Shown here: in pieces, positions 9,055 through 17,222 of the stretch
Layout of the letters: each line of letters begins with the position of its first letter
Numbering within the stretch: position 1 is the first letter of the stretch
Assembly (NCBI GenBank): GCA_020630875.1
Contig: JAHDIH010000001.1
Coordinates: 853,093 to 902,224, forward strand
DNA from: Deltaproteobacteria bacterium
GTDB lineage: Bacteria; Myxococcota_A; Polyangia; Haliangiales; Haliangiaceae
DNA: 49,132 bases
Reading direction: 5' to 3'
The notes under the pieces: generated by a model
Databases searched by the model: none
What the model was told of the DNA's origin: nothing
Seen by the model: the letters and a program-made list of their open reading frames with translations, nothing else
Translations under genes and position numbers: made by a program

Positions 9055-10137
9055 ATGAAGAAGTATAAAGTGGCAGTGGTTGGTGCAACGGGACTTGCGG
9101 GACAGCAATTCCTAGCAGCACTTGATAATCATCCTTGGTTTGACGTAACTGGCTTAGCCGCCTCTCCGCGATCTGCTGGAAAAGCATACGTCGATGCCAT
9201 AAAAAATGATGGAGGGATGGTGCAGTGGTTTGCTGACGGGCCACTTTCACCAAAGTTTGCAAGCATCATTGTACAAGATGCAAAGAAGCTTAATGCCAAA
9301 GACTACGATGTGATTTTTACCGCGACGGAAAGTGATGCGGCCAAAGAGCTAGAGCCTGTGTACGCCAAAGATACGCCAGTCATCTCAACGGCATCTGCGT
9401 TCCGGTACGAAGACGACGTGCCACTGTTGTTACCAGGGCTTAACTCCGATCACGCGAAACTGCTAAAACACCAGTCAGAAAAGAGAGGTTGGAAGGGATT
9501 TGTAGCGCCTAATCCTAACTGCACCACAGTCGGACTTGCTTACGCTCTAGCGCCACTTTATCGAAACTTTGGTATTGAACGGGTCGACATGGTGTCGATG
9601 CAGGCCGTTTCTGGGGCGGGACGCTCTCCTGGCGTTTGTTCTATGGACATCCTCGACAATATCGTTCCTTTTATCCCCAAGGAAGAAGGGAAAGTGGAAA
9701 CAGAAACGCAAAAGATCCTTGGTGCGATCGTTCCTGGTAAGATTAACACCGCGTCGTTTCCTGTATCTTCAACATGTACGCGAGTGCCGGTTTTAGAAGG
9801 TCACACCGAGGCAGTGCACGTATGTTTGTCGCGAGAGGTAACACTACGCGAAGTAACAGACTCCTACGAAAAGACGTATTCTGCGTTTAAGAGCAAAGAG
9901 CTTCCAACAAGCCCGGAGAGCTTGGTCGTACTTCACGATGATCCGTATCGGCCGCAAGTCAGACTAGACCGTAATGTCAATAATGGATTGTCCACGGTTA
10001 TTGGCAGACTGAGGGTGGAAGCTGGAGATGCTCGCCGGGTCAAACTAGTGTTGGTTTCTCATAACACCAAGCTTGGTGCTGCGGCAGGTTGCATCTTGAC
10101 GGCCGAAGAACTGATTCACGACGGGATCCTGTCTTAA
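9055..10137 (+). CDS. asd: Aspartate-semialdehyde dehydrogenase
   Basis: Makes L-aspartate 4-semialdehyde from aspartyl phosphate using NADPH, feeding lysine/diaminopimelate, threonine and methionine synthesis. The 360-residue protein begins with a Rossmann motif (VAVVGATGLAGQQFLAAL). The active-site cysteine is in PNPNCTTVGLA near residue 156, and a catalytic-histidine region follows (VLEGHTEAVHV). Sequence style, including NCTT and its length, fits the archaeal/fungal-type subgroup rather than E. coli Asd. ATG at 9055 is preferred; an in-frame GTG two codons upstream (9049) is an alternative. It stands alone between short intergenic regions. Confidence 0.93.
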   Translation: MKKYKVAVVGATGLAGQQFLAALDNHPWFDVTGLAASPRSAGKAYVDAIKNDGGMVQWFADGPLSPKFASIIVQDAKKLNAKDYDVIFTATESDAAKELEPVYAKDTPVISTASAFRYEDDVPLLLPGLNSDHAKLLKHQSEKRGWKGFVAPNPNCTTVGLAYALAPLYRNFGIERVDMVSMQAVSGAGRSPGVCSMDILDNIVPFIPKEEGKVETETQKILGAIVPGKINTASFPVSSTCTRVPVLEGHTEAVHVCLSREVTLREVTDSYEKTYSAFKSKELPTSPESLVVLHDDPYRPQVRLDRNVNNGLSTVIGRLRVEAGDARRVKLVLVSHNTKLGAAAGCILTAEELIHDGILS

Positions 10138-10260
10138 GTCTGGCTAGCTTTTGCTTACTTACATGTACGCAATGCCTGTTTCTTCCAAATTTGAAGGATT
10201 GAATGAGTAGTTTCTCACAATCACGGCGTTGTACTCTGGTGCGCGCGTTGTCTAGCTATC

Positions 10261-10266
10261 TATAAT
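10261..10266 (+). promoter_or_regulatory. -10 element TATAAT of the protease gene
   Basis: A perfect TATAAT lies 6 nt before the GTG start at 10273, which would place the transcription start on the start codon. I see no good -35 at 16-18 nt, so it may be activator-dependent or use another sigma-factor contact. Confidence 0.45.
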
Positions 10267-10272
10267 TAACTT

Positions 10273-11421
10273 GTGCGTTTCGCTTTCCTACTTCTATTGG
10301 TGATCAGTGCTACAGGCTTTGCCGAAACACAAAACGTCCCCTCCGGTATCATTGGTGGTGAGGCCACCACTACCGATCCCGCGGTTGTTTTTGTTTCAAC
10401 TCCGGACGGAGTCTGTACAGGTACACTTATCGCTTCGCAAACGGTTCTTACCGCGGCACACTGTCTCAAGTTCGCGGCTCAGGATAATCGCCACTTTGAA
10501 GGAGTTGTTGGGTTTGGCAATCAAGTTGGTCAGTTGACGACGATAGACTCGATACGTTTACTTCCGCAACGGTACTACACCACAGGTCTCTTTGACGGTC
10601 GTGATATCGCCCTCATTAGATTAAAAGATCCGGCGCCGCCGAATATCACGCCCATTCCCGTAAACCGGCGGGAGCTGACTGCCGCTGACGTGGGACAAAT
10701 GGCCAGAGCCATCGGTTTCGGCCATACCAATGGTGCCGAACAAACAGGGGCGGGGATCAAGCGTACCGTAACGATGCCGATCGTTGAGATTGACGACGAG
10801 TTTGTGATTCTTGGTACTGACGAAAAGAACACGTGCCAAGGAGACTCTGGTGGACCCATTCTTATGATGATCGACGGAGTTGAAAAAGTTGTAGGAGTTA
10901 CCGCATTCGGTTTGCAAGGTTGCGTAGGGGCAGGAAATAAAACCAGGGTCGACAGTTATTTGGATTTCATTGATGAGGTAGTTTCCGCTTGGAACGGGCC
11001 TTGCAAACAAGACGGCAACTGCCAAACGCAGGGTTGTGGGGCTTTTCCCGATCCCGATTGCGACATTTGCGGCTACGACTACTTTTGCGGTCAAAATTGC
11101 GTGCGGCCAGATTTGGACTGCCCGTTAGTAGGGGAGCCAGGGGATGACTGCGACACGGAGTTTGACTGTGAGTCTCGTCTTTGTAGAGAAGACGATGGAT
11201 ATTGCACCATCGCGTGTGAGTCTGCGAAGGACTGCAACGAGGCCACCCCGGTCTGCGGCAGCGATGGCACGTGTCGTTTTAAATCCAAAGGCGGATGTTG
11301 CGAGAGCTCAGGTGGTTTAGATCCGTTAGTAGGATTGTTGCTGATTTTTGCTGGACTCTACTGGCGTCGGAACCGAAAACTCTCTTTGATAAGATGTTTG
11401 TATTTTTCAGGAACCAGATGA
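10273..11421 (+). CDS. Secreted trypsin-like serine protease with MYXO-CTERM-like tail
   Basis: A 382-residue S1-family protease. A signal peptide (residues 1-17) is followed by a short propeptide and the trypsin-type mature start IIGGE (26-30). The catalytic triad is complete: His63 in TAAHC, Asp111 in GRDIALI and Ser192 in QGDSGGP. From about residue 245 a Cys-rich stalk follows (many CxxxxxC units such as DDCDTEFDCESRLC). The end has GGCC near residue 342, a hydrophobic helix (LVGLLLIFAGLYW) and basic RRNRK, which is the layout of MYXO-CTERM cell-surface sorting tails. The protein is therefore probably surface-anchored or later released. Its 3' end overlaps the convergent SET gene by 64 nt, and the last 14 residues after RRNRK are atypical. 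Confidence 0.88.
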   Translation: MRFAFLLLLVISATGFAETQNVPSGIIGGEATTTDPAVVFVSTPDGVCTGTLIASQTVLTAAHCLKFAAQDNRHFEGVVGFGNQVGQLTTIDSIRLLPQRYYTTGLFDGRDIALIRLKDPAPPNITPIPVNRRELTAADVGQMARAIGFGHTNGAEQTGAGIKRTVTMPIVEIDDEFVILGTDEKNTCQGDSGGPILMMIDGVEKVVGVTAFGLQGCVGAGNKTRVDSYLDFIDEVVSAWNGPCKQDGNCQTQGCGAFPDPDCDICGYDYFCGQNCVRPDLDCPLVGEPGDDCDTEFDCESRLCREDDGYCTIACESAKDCNEATPVCGSDGTCRFKSKGGCCESSGGLDPLVGLLLIFAGLYWRRNRKLSLIRCLYFSGTR

Positions 11422-11861
11422 AGTTCTTCGTCGTCGGCAATCACCCCGCGGCAATTTTGTTCGCTGCAAAAGCATGGTTCTGCCAAGGCGGCGGAGAAAG
11501 CGTAATCGTAGGTTAGTTCTTCTCCCGCCGCGATATCCCGCTTCGCAAACCACCAAGCGATTGGATTTTTCGAATTTGGCTCCCAGTGGCAGTCCACTTC
11601 GGTATTGGGATTGCAAGAGTGGTTGATCCACCGCCCTTGGCACGTGAGGTCCCAATAAACATTGGGACCTTCAACTCCATTAACTGCCGTCTCGTAACTA
11701 GGCAGGGCTAAGGCATACGTGTCGTCAAAGTCGTCACTTTCTTGCCAAAGCACACCATCACCATACAAAAGGATTTCACCAGCGAGGTACTTTCGAGTGG
11801 TGACAACTCCGTAACCATGTATCTTGGAGAGTACGGTTTTAAGTCCGGTGACTGGTGGCAT
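11358..11861 (-). CDS. SET-domain protein-lysine methyltransferase
   Basis: A compact 167-residue SET protein. It contains the SET opening with HGYGVVTTRKYLAGE (residues 15-29), NHSCNPN (80-86) in the pseudoknot, GEELTYDY (113-120) and a post-SET cysteine cluster C130xC132xxxxC137, which with Cys83 would bind zinc. All residues needed for SAM binding and lysine methylation seem intact. Bacterial SET proteins are scattered and their targets mostly unknown; here the substrate could be a ribosomal, nucleoid or secreted-host protein. The ATG start has its own promoter 5 nt upstream. The C-terminus (FRFRRQ) is encoded antisense to the protease tail. Domain call is firm, role unknown. Confidence 0.88.
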   Translation of the reverse strand: MPPVTGLKTVLSKIHGYGVVTTRKYLAGEILLYGDGVLWQESDDFDDTYALALPSYETAVNGVEGPNVYWDLTCQGRWINHSCNPNTEVDCHWEPNSKNPIAWWFAKRDIAAGEELTYDYAFSAALAEPCFCSEQNCRGVIADDEELHLVPEKYKHLIKESFRFRRQ

Positions 11862-11866
11862 AGTTT

Positions 11867-11895
11867 ACATTGCCGATTACCAGCAATTTCGTCAA
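11867..11895 (-). promoter_or_regulatory. SET-gene promoter, probably leaderless
   Basis: On the minus strand TTGACG (11890-11895), a 17-nt spacer and CAATGT (11867-11872) lie 5 nt before the ATG at 11861. The -35 is good and the -10 is moderate (A2 and T6 present). Confidence 0.45.
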
Positions 11896-11902
11896 TGGAA
11901 AA

Positions 11903-12286
11903 CTACTCGATATCGTCGAGATTAGGACGCCACACGCGCATTGGCTCTTCTGCAGGTTCATACTCGTCGTGTTCATCCTGGGCCAAAGTAGCTATGGAGA
12001 TCTCGCGGTCGAGCTCTTCGATACTGTGAAGCAAATGCGCCACTTCGCCGTCGGTCGCCACCAATGCCAAGTCGGTGGCCGACAAATCATAGACTCTCTG
12101 CCCAAGGTCTGCCGCAATGGTTTTGCGCCGACGTTTAAGTAGGGCACTGTCAAATTTTTGCCGCGACGATCCCGCTTCCCGAACGGCCGCGCCCCTCAAC
12201 TCATCTACTTGAATCTTAGCGGTGCGGATTAGGGTGCCCAAGGTACCGCCGAGAGGTCCGAATTTGTTTGTCCAATCTGCCACCAC
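11903..12286 (-). CDS. Conserved-looking hypothetical coiled-coil protein
   Basis: A 127-residue soluble acidic protein that I do not recognise. The middle is a long amphipathic helix (KIQVDELRGAAVREA to KTIAADLGQRVYDL), and a second helix (GEVAHLLHSIEELDREI) follows. The acidic tail ends in RPNLDDIE. No signal or membrane segment is seen. Two consecutive GTG codons (12286 and 12283) could each start it; the second sits 6 nt after a TACCAA hexamer with TTGCTC 17 nt upstream. It lies between the esterase-fold gene and the SET gene on the same strand. A structural or regulatory partner role is possible, but nothing shows it. Confidence 0.65.
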   Translation of the reverse strand: MVADWTNKFGPLGGTLGTLIRTAKIQVDELRGAAVREAGSSRQKFDSALLKRRRKTIAADLGQRVYDLSATDLALVATDGEVAHLLHSIEELDREISIATLAQDEHDEYEPAEEPMRVWRPNLDDIE

Positions 12287-12349
12287 GGGTTGGTAACAAC
12301 CTTACCCTCACGGAGCAACCTAAAAATGAAAACGCTCGTATGCTGGCGG

Positions 12350-14578
12350 CTAGAGCGTCCTGTAGTCATTGTCGATAATGGTAATCAACTCGGTCAGATC
12401 CGTGCCTATTCTGGCTCCTTCTGCAGGGGCGTCCAAGAAGAAAGTTCCTGTTTCGCATTGGTCGCCACCTGATGGCAGAGGTAGTCCTCCTCCGGGACGA
12501 CATTTGCCATCGGGAAAGACAACAATCATTTTTTGCATTCTGTTTTCCTCTGCAACGGTTTCGTTGAGCATGAACGTTTCGAAAATGGCTCCCAATGTCG
12601 GATCCGAGCCAGCGCCATAGCCGTGCAATATGTAGACTACAGGATATCGCTTTTCTGAGTTTTTTTCGTCGTTGTACCCAGGTGGGAGAAACACGATATA
12701 GGGAGACTCTCTTCCCGTATTAGAAGTGTAGGTTTTTTCGATGGTCTCTGCTGGTCCTGCCGCCAAGCTTCGATCACCGCCGGGCATATGATAGCTAAGC
12801 CACGAAAAGGTGGCTGTGAACCGGTGAATTAGTTGGGTCGCTGTGCCAACGTGCCGTCCGTTACCTTGGGTGATCTCTTCCTCGCTTGCATTGGGATCGC
12901 CATATTTCACATAGACGTCGTCTGGGATTGTTGACCAGTCTACATCGATGGCGTCGAACAGCGCCTCATCTGCGACGTTCGACAGTCTTTCGAAACCATG
13001 AGAGGCTCGGCTGCGATGTCCTTGGGCAAACAGCCGACCATTGGCGCGGTCCATTGCCACGTGAGCGTTGAAAAAATCACGAATCCCAGCATCTTGCCAA
13101 ATGCGAAGGTTGGCAGGCACCGTAACGTCCGTTTGAATACCTTCGGCAAGCCAGCGAGCTACGTTAGGATTCACCGTATGCGTTCCATCTCCCTCACCAA
13201 AGTCGTAGGGGCAGCTTCCCGGGCAGGCTACCCCATCAAGGCCTAGATCCTCATAGTCTTCCCCTGGGTCGTATCGGAAATTGTCCTCCGTCCCCAAGGG
13301 GTTGTGAATATGATGAAAGTTGTCGCCAGCAGGGTCTGGATTCTTGGTCGGATGATAGGCCCCAAGCAACCCTGTTTCACTTTCATCGGGCAACTTATCA
13401 ACGCCAAAGTCATCCCACGGTTCCTGGTCTTGAAAGATTATGGGCTCGCCAAAGTCACGCTGGCCATTTCCGTTTACATCAACCGCTAGCAACACCTGCC
13501 AGGGGTTGTCGTGGGGAGCCGTTTGCGAAAATACTCCAGGCATTCCCACTTCATCTGTGCCGTCGCAGAAGGTGAGCACTTGGTGGGCCCCTGCGGGATT
13601 GAAGCGAACGTCATAGTAGTCGTCAAGCACGACCGTATTGGCGCACTGGTCCGCGCGAGTTTGCGACAGGTAAGAAAGTGGAACCCCTGCTGGAAGGTAA
13701 GGATGAGCTGGATTGTAGGACGTCGGGTTGCCTAACGCCCGGCTCATATCTCGCAGGGCTTTAAGGTACAACCTGCGGTTCATCGTTAGGCCGATTCCTT
13801 CTCCTTGTTGCGACAGAAGTGCATCAAAGGTGGAAGTAAGCTCGAATTGCTCCGTAAACACGGGTCTTCGTGAGGGACACAACTCTCCCACATTCCCTTC
13901 TCCCTGTGCTTGATGTTCGGAGTCGCAAAAACCTCCCAACACGTGTTCCTTGATAAAATTTATTGCGTAGTCTCGGTCTGGACCAGGCGCACCACAAAGG
14001 TTAGCGAGAAATGAGAACTGGCCAGGGTTGGCCAGTACTGTAGAAAGGGCGCCACTACCGCCCATAGAAACCCCTACAATGGCGCGATGTTTATCGACTG
14101 TTCTGTTGAGTGGCGGAGTGACCACAAGTTGATATTTTCCCAGGTAATTGACATTGAAACTTATGGTGCCGTCTCCGTTAATCGCAACGTCACCCGCGGG
14201 AATCAATTGCGCATCACCGGCTGGGGCAATGCTGGCGACATGGATGGCTGACAGTTCTTCCGATTGAATGTTGGAATAGGGAAGGGTAATGCGATAACCA
14301 GCAGCATCGTACACTTCCGCGTCGGAGCTAAATTCAATGGCAGGACTGACAGCTTGCCATTGAGTATCCACAATCTCGCAACTAAGGCTTGCAGTAGTCG
14401 TCTTGCTACCATTTAGGTAGCGGATTGACGCCAGTGCAGCGCTTTTGCCGCTGGAGCCAATGGTCAACGATTCGGTTTGGCTGAAACTCCCAGTTACCTC
14501 ATCTCCGCATTGAAGTTCATTGACGCCAGGGCTGCAGGCAGGGCCTGCGAGAAGCAATAAGAGAGAGAAACGAAGCAT
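12350..14578 (-). CDS. Esterase-fold (PF00756-like) lipoprotein with swapped half-domains
   Basis: A 742-residue predicted lipoprotein (N-terminal hydrophobic stretch LLLLLAGPAC, residues 7-15). After an N-terminal beta-rich domain (20-155) comes the esterase nucleophile elbow GVSMGGSGAL with Ser171. A long Ca-loop-like insertion follows (DVNGNGQRDFGEP near 367, DPGEDYEDLGLDG near 437), then a probable catalytic acid region QDAGIRDFF (496-503) and histidine GNGRHVG (His576). The beta strands that normally precede the elbow, including the oxyanion HGYGAG (651-656), VVFPDG and IDNDYRT, lie at the C-terminus (625-742) and stop just where the elbow would follow. The order is thus circularly permuted relative to the family. 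Probably a surface hydrolase; substrate unknown. ATG at 14578 was chosen for the signal peptide. Confidence 0.8.
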   Translation of the reverse strand: MLRFSLLLLLAGPACSPGVNELQCGDEVTGSFSQTESLTIGSSGKSAALASIRYLNGSKTTTASLSCEIVDTQWQAVSPAIEFSSDAEVYDAAGYRITLPYSNIQSEELSAIHVASIAPAGDAQLIPAGDVAINGDGTISFNVNYLGKYQLVVTPPLNRTVDKHRAIVGVSMGGSGALSTVLANPGQFSFLANLCGAPGPDRDYAINFIKEHVLGGFCDSEHQAQGEGNVGELCPSRRPVFTEQFELTSTFDALLSQQGEGIGLTMNRRLYLKALRDMSRALGNPTSYNPAHPYLPAGVPLSYLSQTRADQCANTVVLDDYYDVRFNPAGAHQVLTFCDGTDEVGMPGVFSQTAPHDNPWQVLLAVDVNGNGQRDFGEPIIFQDQEPWDDFGVDKLPDESETGLLGAYHPTKNPDPAGDNFHHIHNPLGTEDNFRYDPGEDYEDLGLDGVACPGSCPYDFGEGDGTHTVNPNVARWLAEGIQTDVTVPANLRIWQDAGIRDFFNAHVAMDRANGRLFAQGHRSRASHGFERLSNVADEALFDAIDVDWSTIPDDVYVKYGDPNASEEEITQGNGRHVGTATQLIHRFTATFSWLSYHMPGGDRSLAAGPAETIEKTYTSNTGRESPYIVFLPPGYNDEKNSEKRYPVVYILHGYGAGSDPTLGAIFETFMLNETVAEENRMQKMIVVFPDGKCRPGGGLPLPSGGDQCETGTFFLDAPAEGARIGTDLTELITIIDNDYRTL

Positions 14579-14584
14579 ATAGTC

Positions 14585-14590
14585 ATTGTA
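14585..14590 (-). promoter_or_regulatory. -10 element TACAAT of the esterase-fold gene
   Basis: TACAAT on the minus strand lies 6 nt before the ATG at 14578, with a poor -35. It gives a leaderless or nearly leaderless message. Confidence 0.4.
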
Positions 14591-14650
14591 CTCACTAGTT
14601 GCCCTACATGAAGTAATTCCTGCCACAACCTGCGTAACGATGCAAATAAT

Positions 14651-14679
14651 TTGCCTGCTTGGTGGGACGGTTTTAGACT
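14651..14679 (+). promoter_or_regulatory. ftsB promoter, probably leaderless
   Basis: TTGCCT (14651-14656), a 17-nt spacer and TAGACT (14674-14679) lie 7 nt before the ATG at 14687. It would drive ftsB and the cyclase gene together. Confidence 0.5.
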
Positions 14680-14686
14680 CCAAGAG

Positions 14687-14986
14687 ATGGCGAGTGGCAA
14701 AAACTATTGGCGAGTTCGGGCGATCGTTGCGATGGTCCTGGCTGTGACGATTGGTAACGGCTCCAAGCTTCTTGGTCCCGGTTCTAAAAGAGAAATTAAT
14801 GAGTTGGCTGACGAAAAAAAGCGACTTGTGAAACGTATCGCTGATTTCGAAAAAAAGAATTCGAGATTGTCTACTGAAGTCCGTCTGTTCAAAGAGTCTA
14901 AACCCTTTCAGGAGTGGGAAGTTCGCTCTCAACTGGGGTACGTAAAGCCAAATGATGTGGTCGTGGTGTTAGGAGGTGGCAATTGA
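14687..14986 (+). CDS. ftsB: Septum formation initiator, FtsB/DivIC family
   Basis: A 99-residue bitopic membrane protein of the divisome. One TM helix (RAIVAMVLAVTIG, about residues 10-25) is followed by a periplasmic coiled coil (REINELADEKKRLVKRIADF) and the family-typical end (WEVRSQLGYVKPNDVVVV), which matches the conserved 'lgyvkpge' tail of FtsB. FtsB bridges FtsL and FtsQ and helps to activate septal peptidoglycan synthesis. ATG at 14687 was chosen because a promoter -10 sits just upstream; a longer TTG start would overlap that promoter. Its stop overlaps the start of the diguanylate cyclase gene by 3 nt. Confidence 0.82.
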   Translation: MASGKNYWRVRAIVAMVLAVTIGNGSKLLGPGSKREINELADEKKRLVKRIADFEKKNSRLSTEVRLFKESKPFQEWEVRSQLGYVKPNDVVVVLGGGN

Positions 14987-17130
14987 CTGGCGCCAAACGT
15001 GCTGTGATTTTCCTCTGTGGTACTGCGGGGGGGCTGGCATCTGTTTTTGTCGTAGGCATGGGCGGGTTCGCGGCTCTCGACTCTGCAAGAATCATCATGT
15101 TTTCGATTTTGCTTGCGCTTTTAGGGCTTGCGACGTTTAGGAGGGTCACCTTCAAACAACCGCCAGCTAGAGCAAAACAAGTTTCAAAGTGGATTTCTGT
15201 ATGGCCAATGCTGGTGGAGCTTGAGGTGGCCCTTGCCGCAGTTTCCGTAATCTATGCAACCTTGTGGATGTTTCCTGATTCTGCGCAGATGGTTTACCCG
15301 ACGCTTTATGTCGGTGCTGCCTTCGCTGGCTCTTTTTCCCGCTGGGGCGTCGTGGGCTTGTCGCTCGCGACTGCAGGCTCAATGGAATACGCTTTAGTGC
15401 ACGCAGGGCGCCAGTCTCCTAACGATCTGGCCGTTCATGTCACTAGCCTCATTGTTTTTTCTATTCTTCATTGGGTTTTTATGCGTGGCTTGATCAGGGC
15501 GCAACAAAATCAAAACAGGAGACGAGTCATGCAAGAAGCCAATGTGACTCGAGAAGAGATTCGGGACTTTAGGCTACTGGCGTCTTCCCTTAGTTCTGGT
15601 AGCAAAGAAACTCGTACTCGAAAGCAACAGGAGGACATGCTGCTGAAAGGAGGAGCCGATGCGGTTCGTTCTAATGCCAAAGGAATTCTAGAGCTTACTC
15701 GTAGTGCACTAAGTGCGGAAACGGCTGCTTTGGTCTGGCTTTACCCCAAACAGGAAGTAGTTCTGCGTGCCGTATCAACTGTATCCGAAACGCCTCTGGT
15801 GACGCTTCCCATGCCAGCAAGAATGCTGCATGCGGTCTTAAGAGCCCCTCAAGCGCAGAATTGGGCAAGTATTAATGCCGACTTGATCCCGTACTACCAA
15901 GGTAAATCAGGGAAGACTTCGGTAGCAGTTTGCCCCATCGTCGAGTCGGGTAGGGTGAGGGGCCTTGTTTGCGTCGATAGAAAAGTCGCATTCCGAGAGT
16001 GGGAGATTTCCACTTTAGAATCAGCGGCCAAACAGATTGAGAAAAACTTAGAATCTGAAAAGTTGTTTCTCGCCGTCGAGCGCGCGAAATACGAATACGA
16101 AAAGTTCTTTCATGCATCAGCGAGTCTTTGTCAAGCGCTAACCCCTGAGCAAGTTATGACCACGGCATTGGAGTCGGCAGCTCAGATCGCCCCTTTCGAT
16201 GTAGCTTTGGTTACCGCCTATCACAACGACCGTCGTAAGCATTCCGTGATGTGCCTGCAAGATGATAGCGGTGGTGATGTTATCAACACTAAGGGGCTTG
16301 TCGGTTTGGAATTTGGTAACAATAAAGGGCTGGTTTCCATGGTGGTAAAGAATCGTCATTTTTTACCCGCCGCTGGAGAGGTACGAGACAATCTAACTCA
16401 CATCCTGACGCCCAAGTTTAAGTTAAAGAGAGCCTCGTCTTTATTGGTTCTGCCACTTTTGGTTGGCGACAAAGTGATAGGCACTTTGGTTCTCATCTCA
16501 AAAGAAAAAGGCGTTTACGGTCGTGACGTCCGAGAGATGCTGAGCGTCATTGCCAACCAGGTTGCCATTTCTTTGGAAAATGGCGTGCTGTTTAAAAAGA
16601 TGGAGCAGATGGCGACCACTGATGGGCTAACGAATTTGACGAACCACCGTACCTTTCAGCAAAAATTTGAAGCACTGCTCGATAGCTCGGGCAGGCACGG
16701 GCGTAAGCTCTCTGTGCTGTTGTGCGACATTGATCATTTTAAGAGTGTCAATGATACTTATGGTCATCCGGTGGGAGACGAAGTGTTGCGTCGCGTTTCG
16801 AAAGTATTGAAACTGGCCACCAGGAAGATTGACGTTCCTGCTCGTTATGGAGGCGAGGAGTTTGCGGTAGTACTAGATGCAACTGATGAAGATGGGGCGA
16901 CTAAGCTTGCAGACCGTATACGTCAGGATGTAGAGAGTATGGTGATACCGTCAGAAAAGGGATCGTTTAAAGTCACGATGTCTATTGGCGTCGCGACATT
17001 CCCTGCAGATGGTCACGACCGAGGAGTTCTCATCGAAAATGCAGATCAGTCCCTTTACTACGCTAAAGAGAATGGTCGCAATCAGGTCGTTCATCATCAG
17101 ACGTTACAGAAGAAGCACGGCGTAGCGTAG
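14983..17130 (+). CDS. Membrane GAF-GAF-GGDEF diguanylate cyclase
   Basis: A 715-residue inner-membrane protein with roughly five to six TM helices in residues 1-170, a coiled linker, two GAF-like sensory domains (about 210-350 and 370-540) and a C-terminal GGDEF domain. The cyclase has the lead-in TTDGLTNLTNHRTF (about 545), DIDHFKSVNDTYGH, the active GGEEF near residue 623 and an intact RxxD inhibitory site (RKID) just before it. It therefore probably makes cyclic di-GMP with product feedback. Start is TTG at 14983, supported by a perfect AGGAGG 6 nt upstream and the overlap with the ftsB stop, so the two proteins are translationally coupled. Confidence 0.92.
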   Translation: MTGAKRAVIFLCGTAGGLASVFVVGMGGFAALDSARIIMFSILLALLGLATFRRVTFKQPPARAKQVSKWISVWPMLVELEVALAAVSVIYATLWMFPDSAQMVYPTLYVGAAFAGSFSRWGVVGLSLATAGSMEYALVHAGRQSPNDLAVHVTSLIVFSILHWVFMRGLIRAQQNQNRRRVMQEANVTREEIRDFRLLASSLSSGSKETRTRKQQEDMLLKGGADAVRSNAKGILELTRSALSAETAALVWLYPKQEVVLRAVSTVSETPLVTLPMPARMLHAVLRAPQAQNWASINADLIPYYQGKSGKTSVAVCPIVESGRVRGLVCVDRKVAFREWEISTLESAAKQIEKNLESEKLFLAVERAKYEYEKFFHASASLCQALTPEQVMTTALESAAQIAPFDVALVTAYHNDRRKHSVMCLQDDSGGDVINTKGLVGLEFGNNKGLVSMVVKNRHFLPAAGEVRDNLTHILTPKFKLKRASSLLVLPLLVGDKVIGTLVLISKEKGVYGRDVREMLSVIANQVAISLENGVLFKKMEQMATTDGLTNLTNHRTFQQKFEALLDSSGRHGRKLSVLLCDIDHFKSVNDTYGHPVGDEVLRRVSKVLKLATRKIDVPARYGGEEFAVVLDATDEDGATKLADRIRQDVESMVIPSEKGSFKVTMSIGVATFPADGHDRGVLIENADQSLYYAKENGRNQVVHHQTLQKKHGVA

Positions 17131-17148
17131 GTATGTGTCGCGTGATGA

Positions 17149-17160
17149 CGCACATGTGCG
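17149..17160. repeat. 12-bp perfect palindrome
   Basis: CGCACATGTGCG lies in the gap between the cyclase gene and phoH. It could be an operator half-site pair or part of a terminator stem; no T-run follows it. Confidence 0.35.
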
Positions 17161-17222
17161 CTGTGGAATCTCGCCAGCTGTAATTGACTAGCGTTTCTTA
17201 AGTACCGATGATCATTAGTTGA

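Noticed and set aside
10185..10200. CTTCCAAATTTGAAG near-palindrome upstream of the protease gene
   Set aside because: The symmetry is imperfect and a single copy is seen, so an operator call is not supported.
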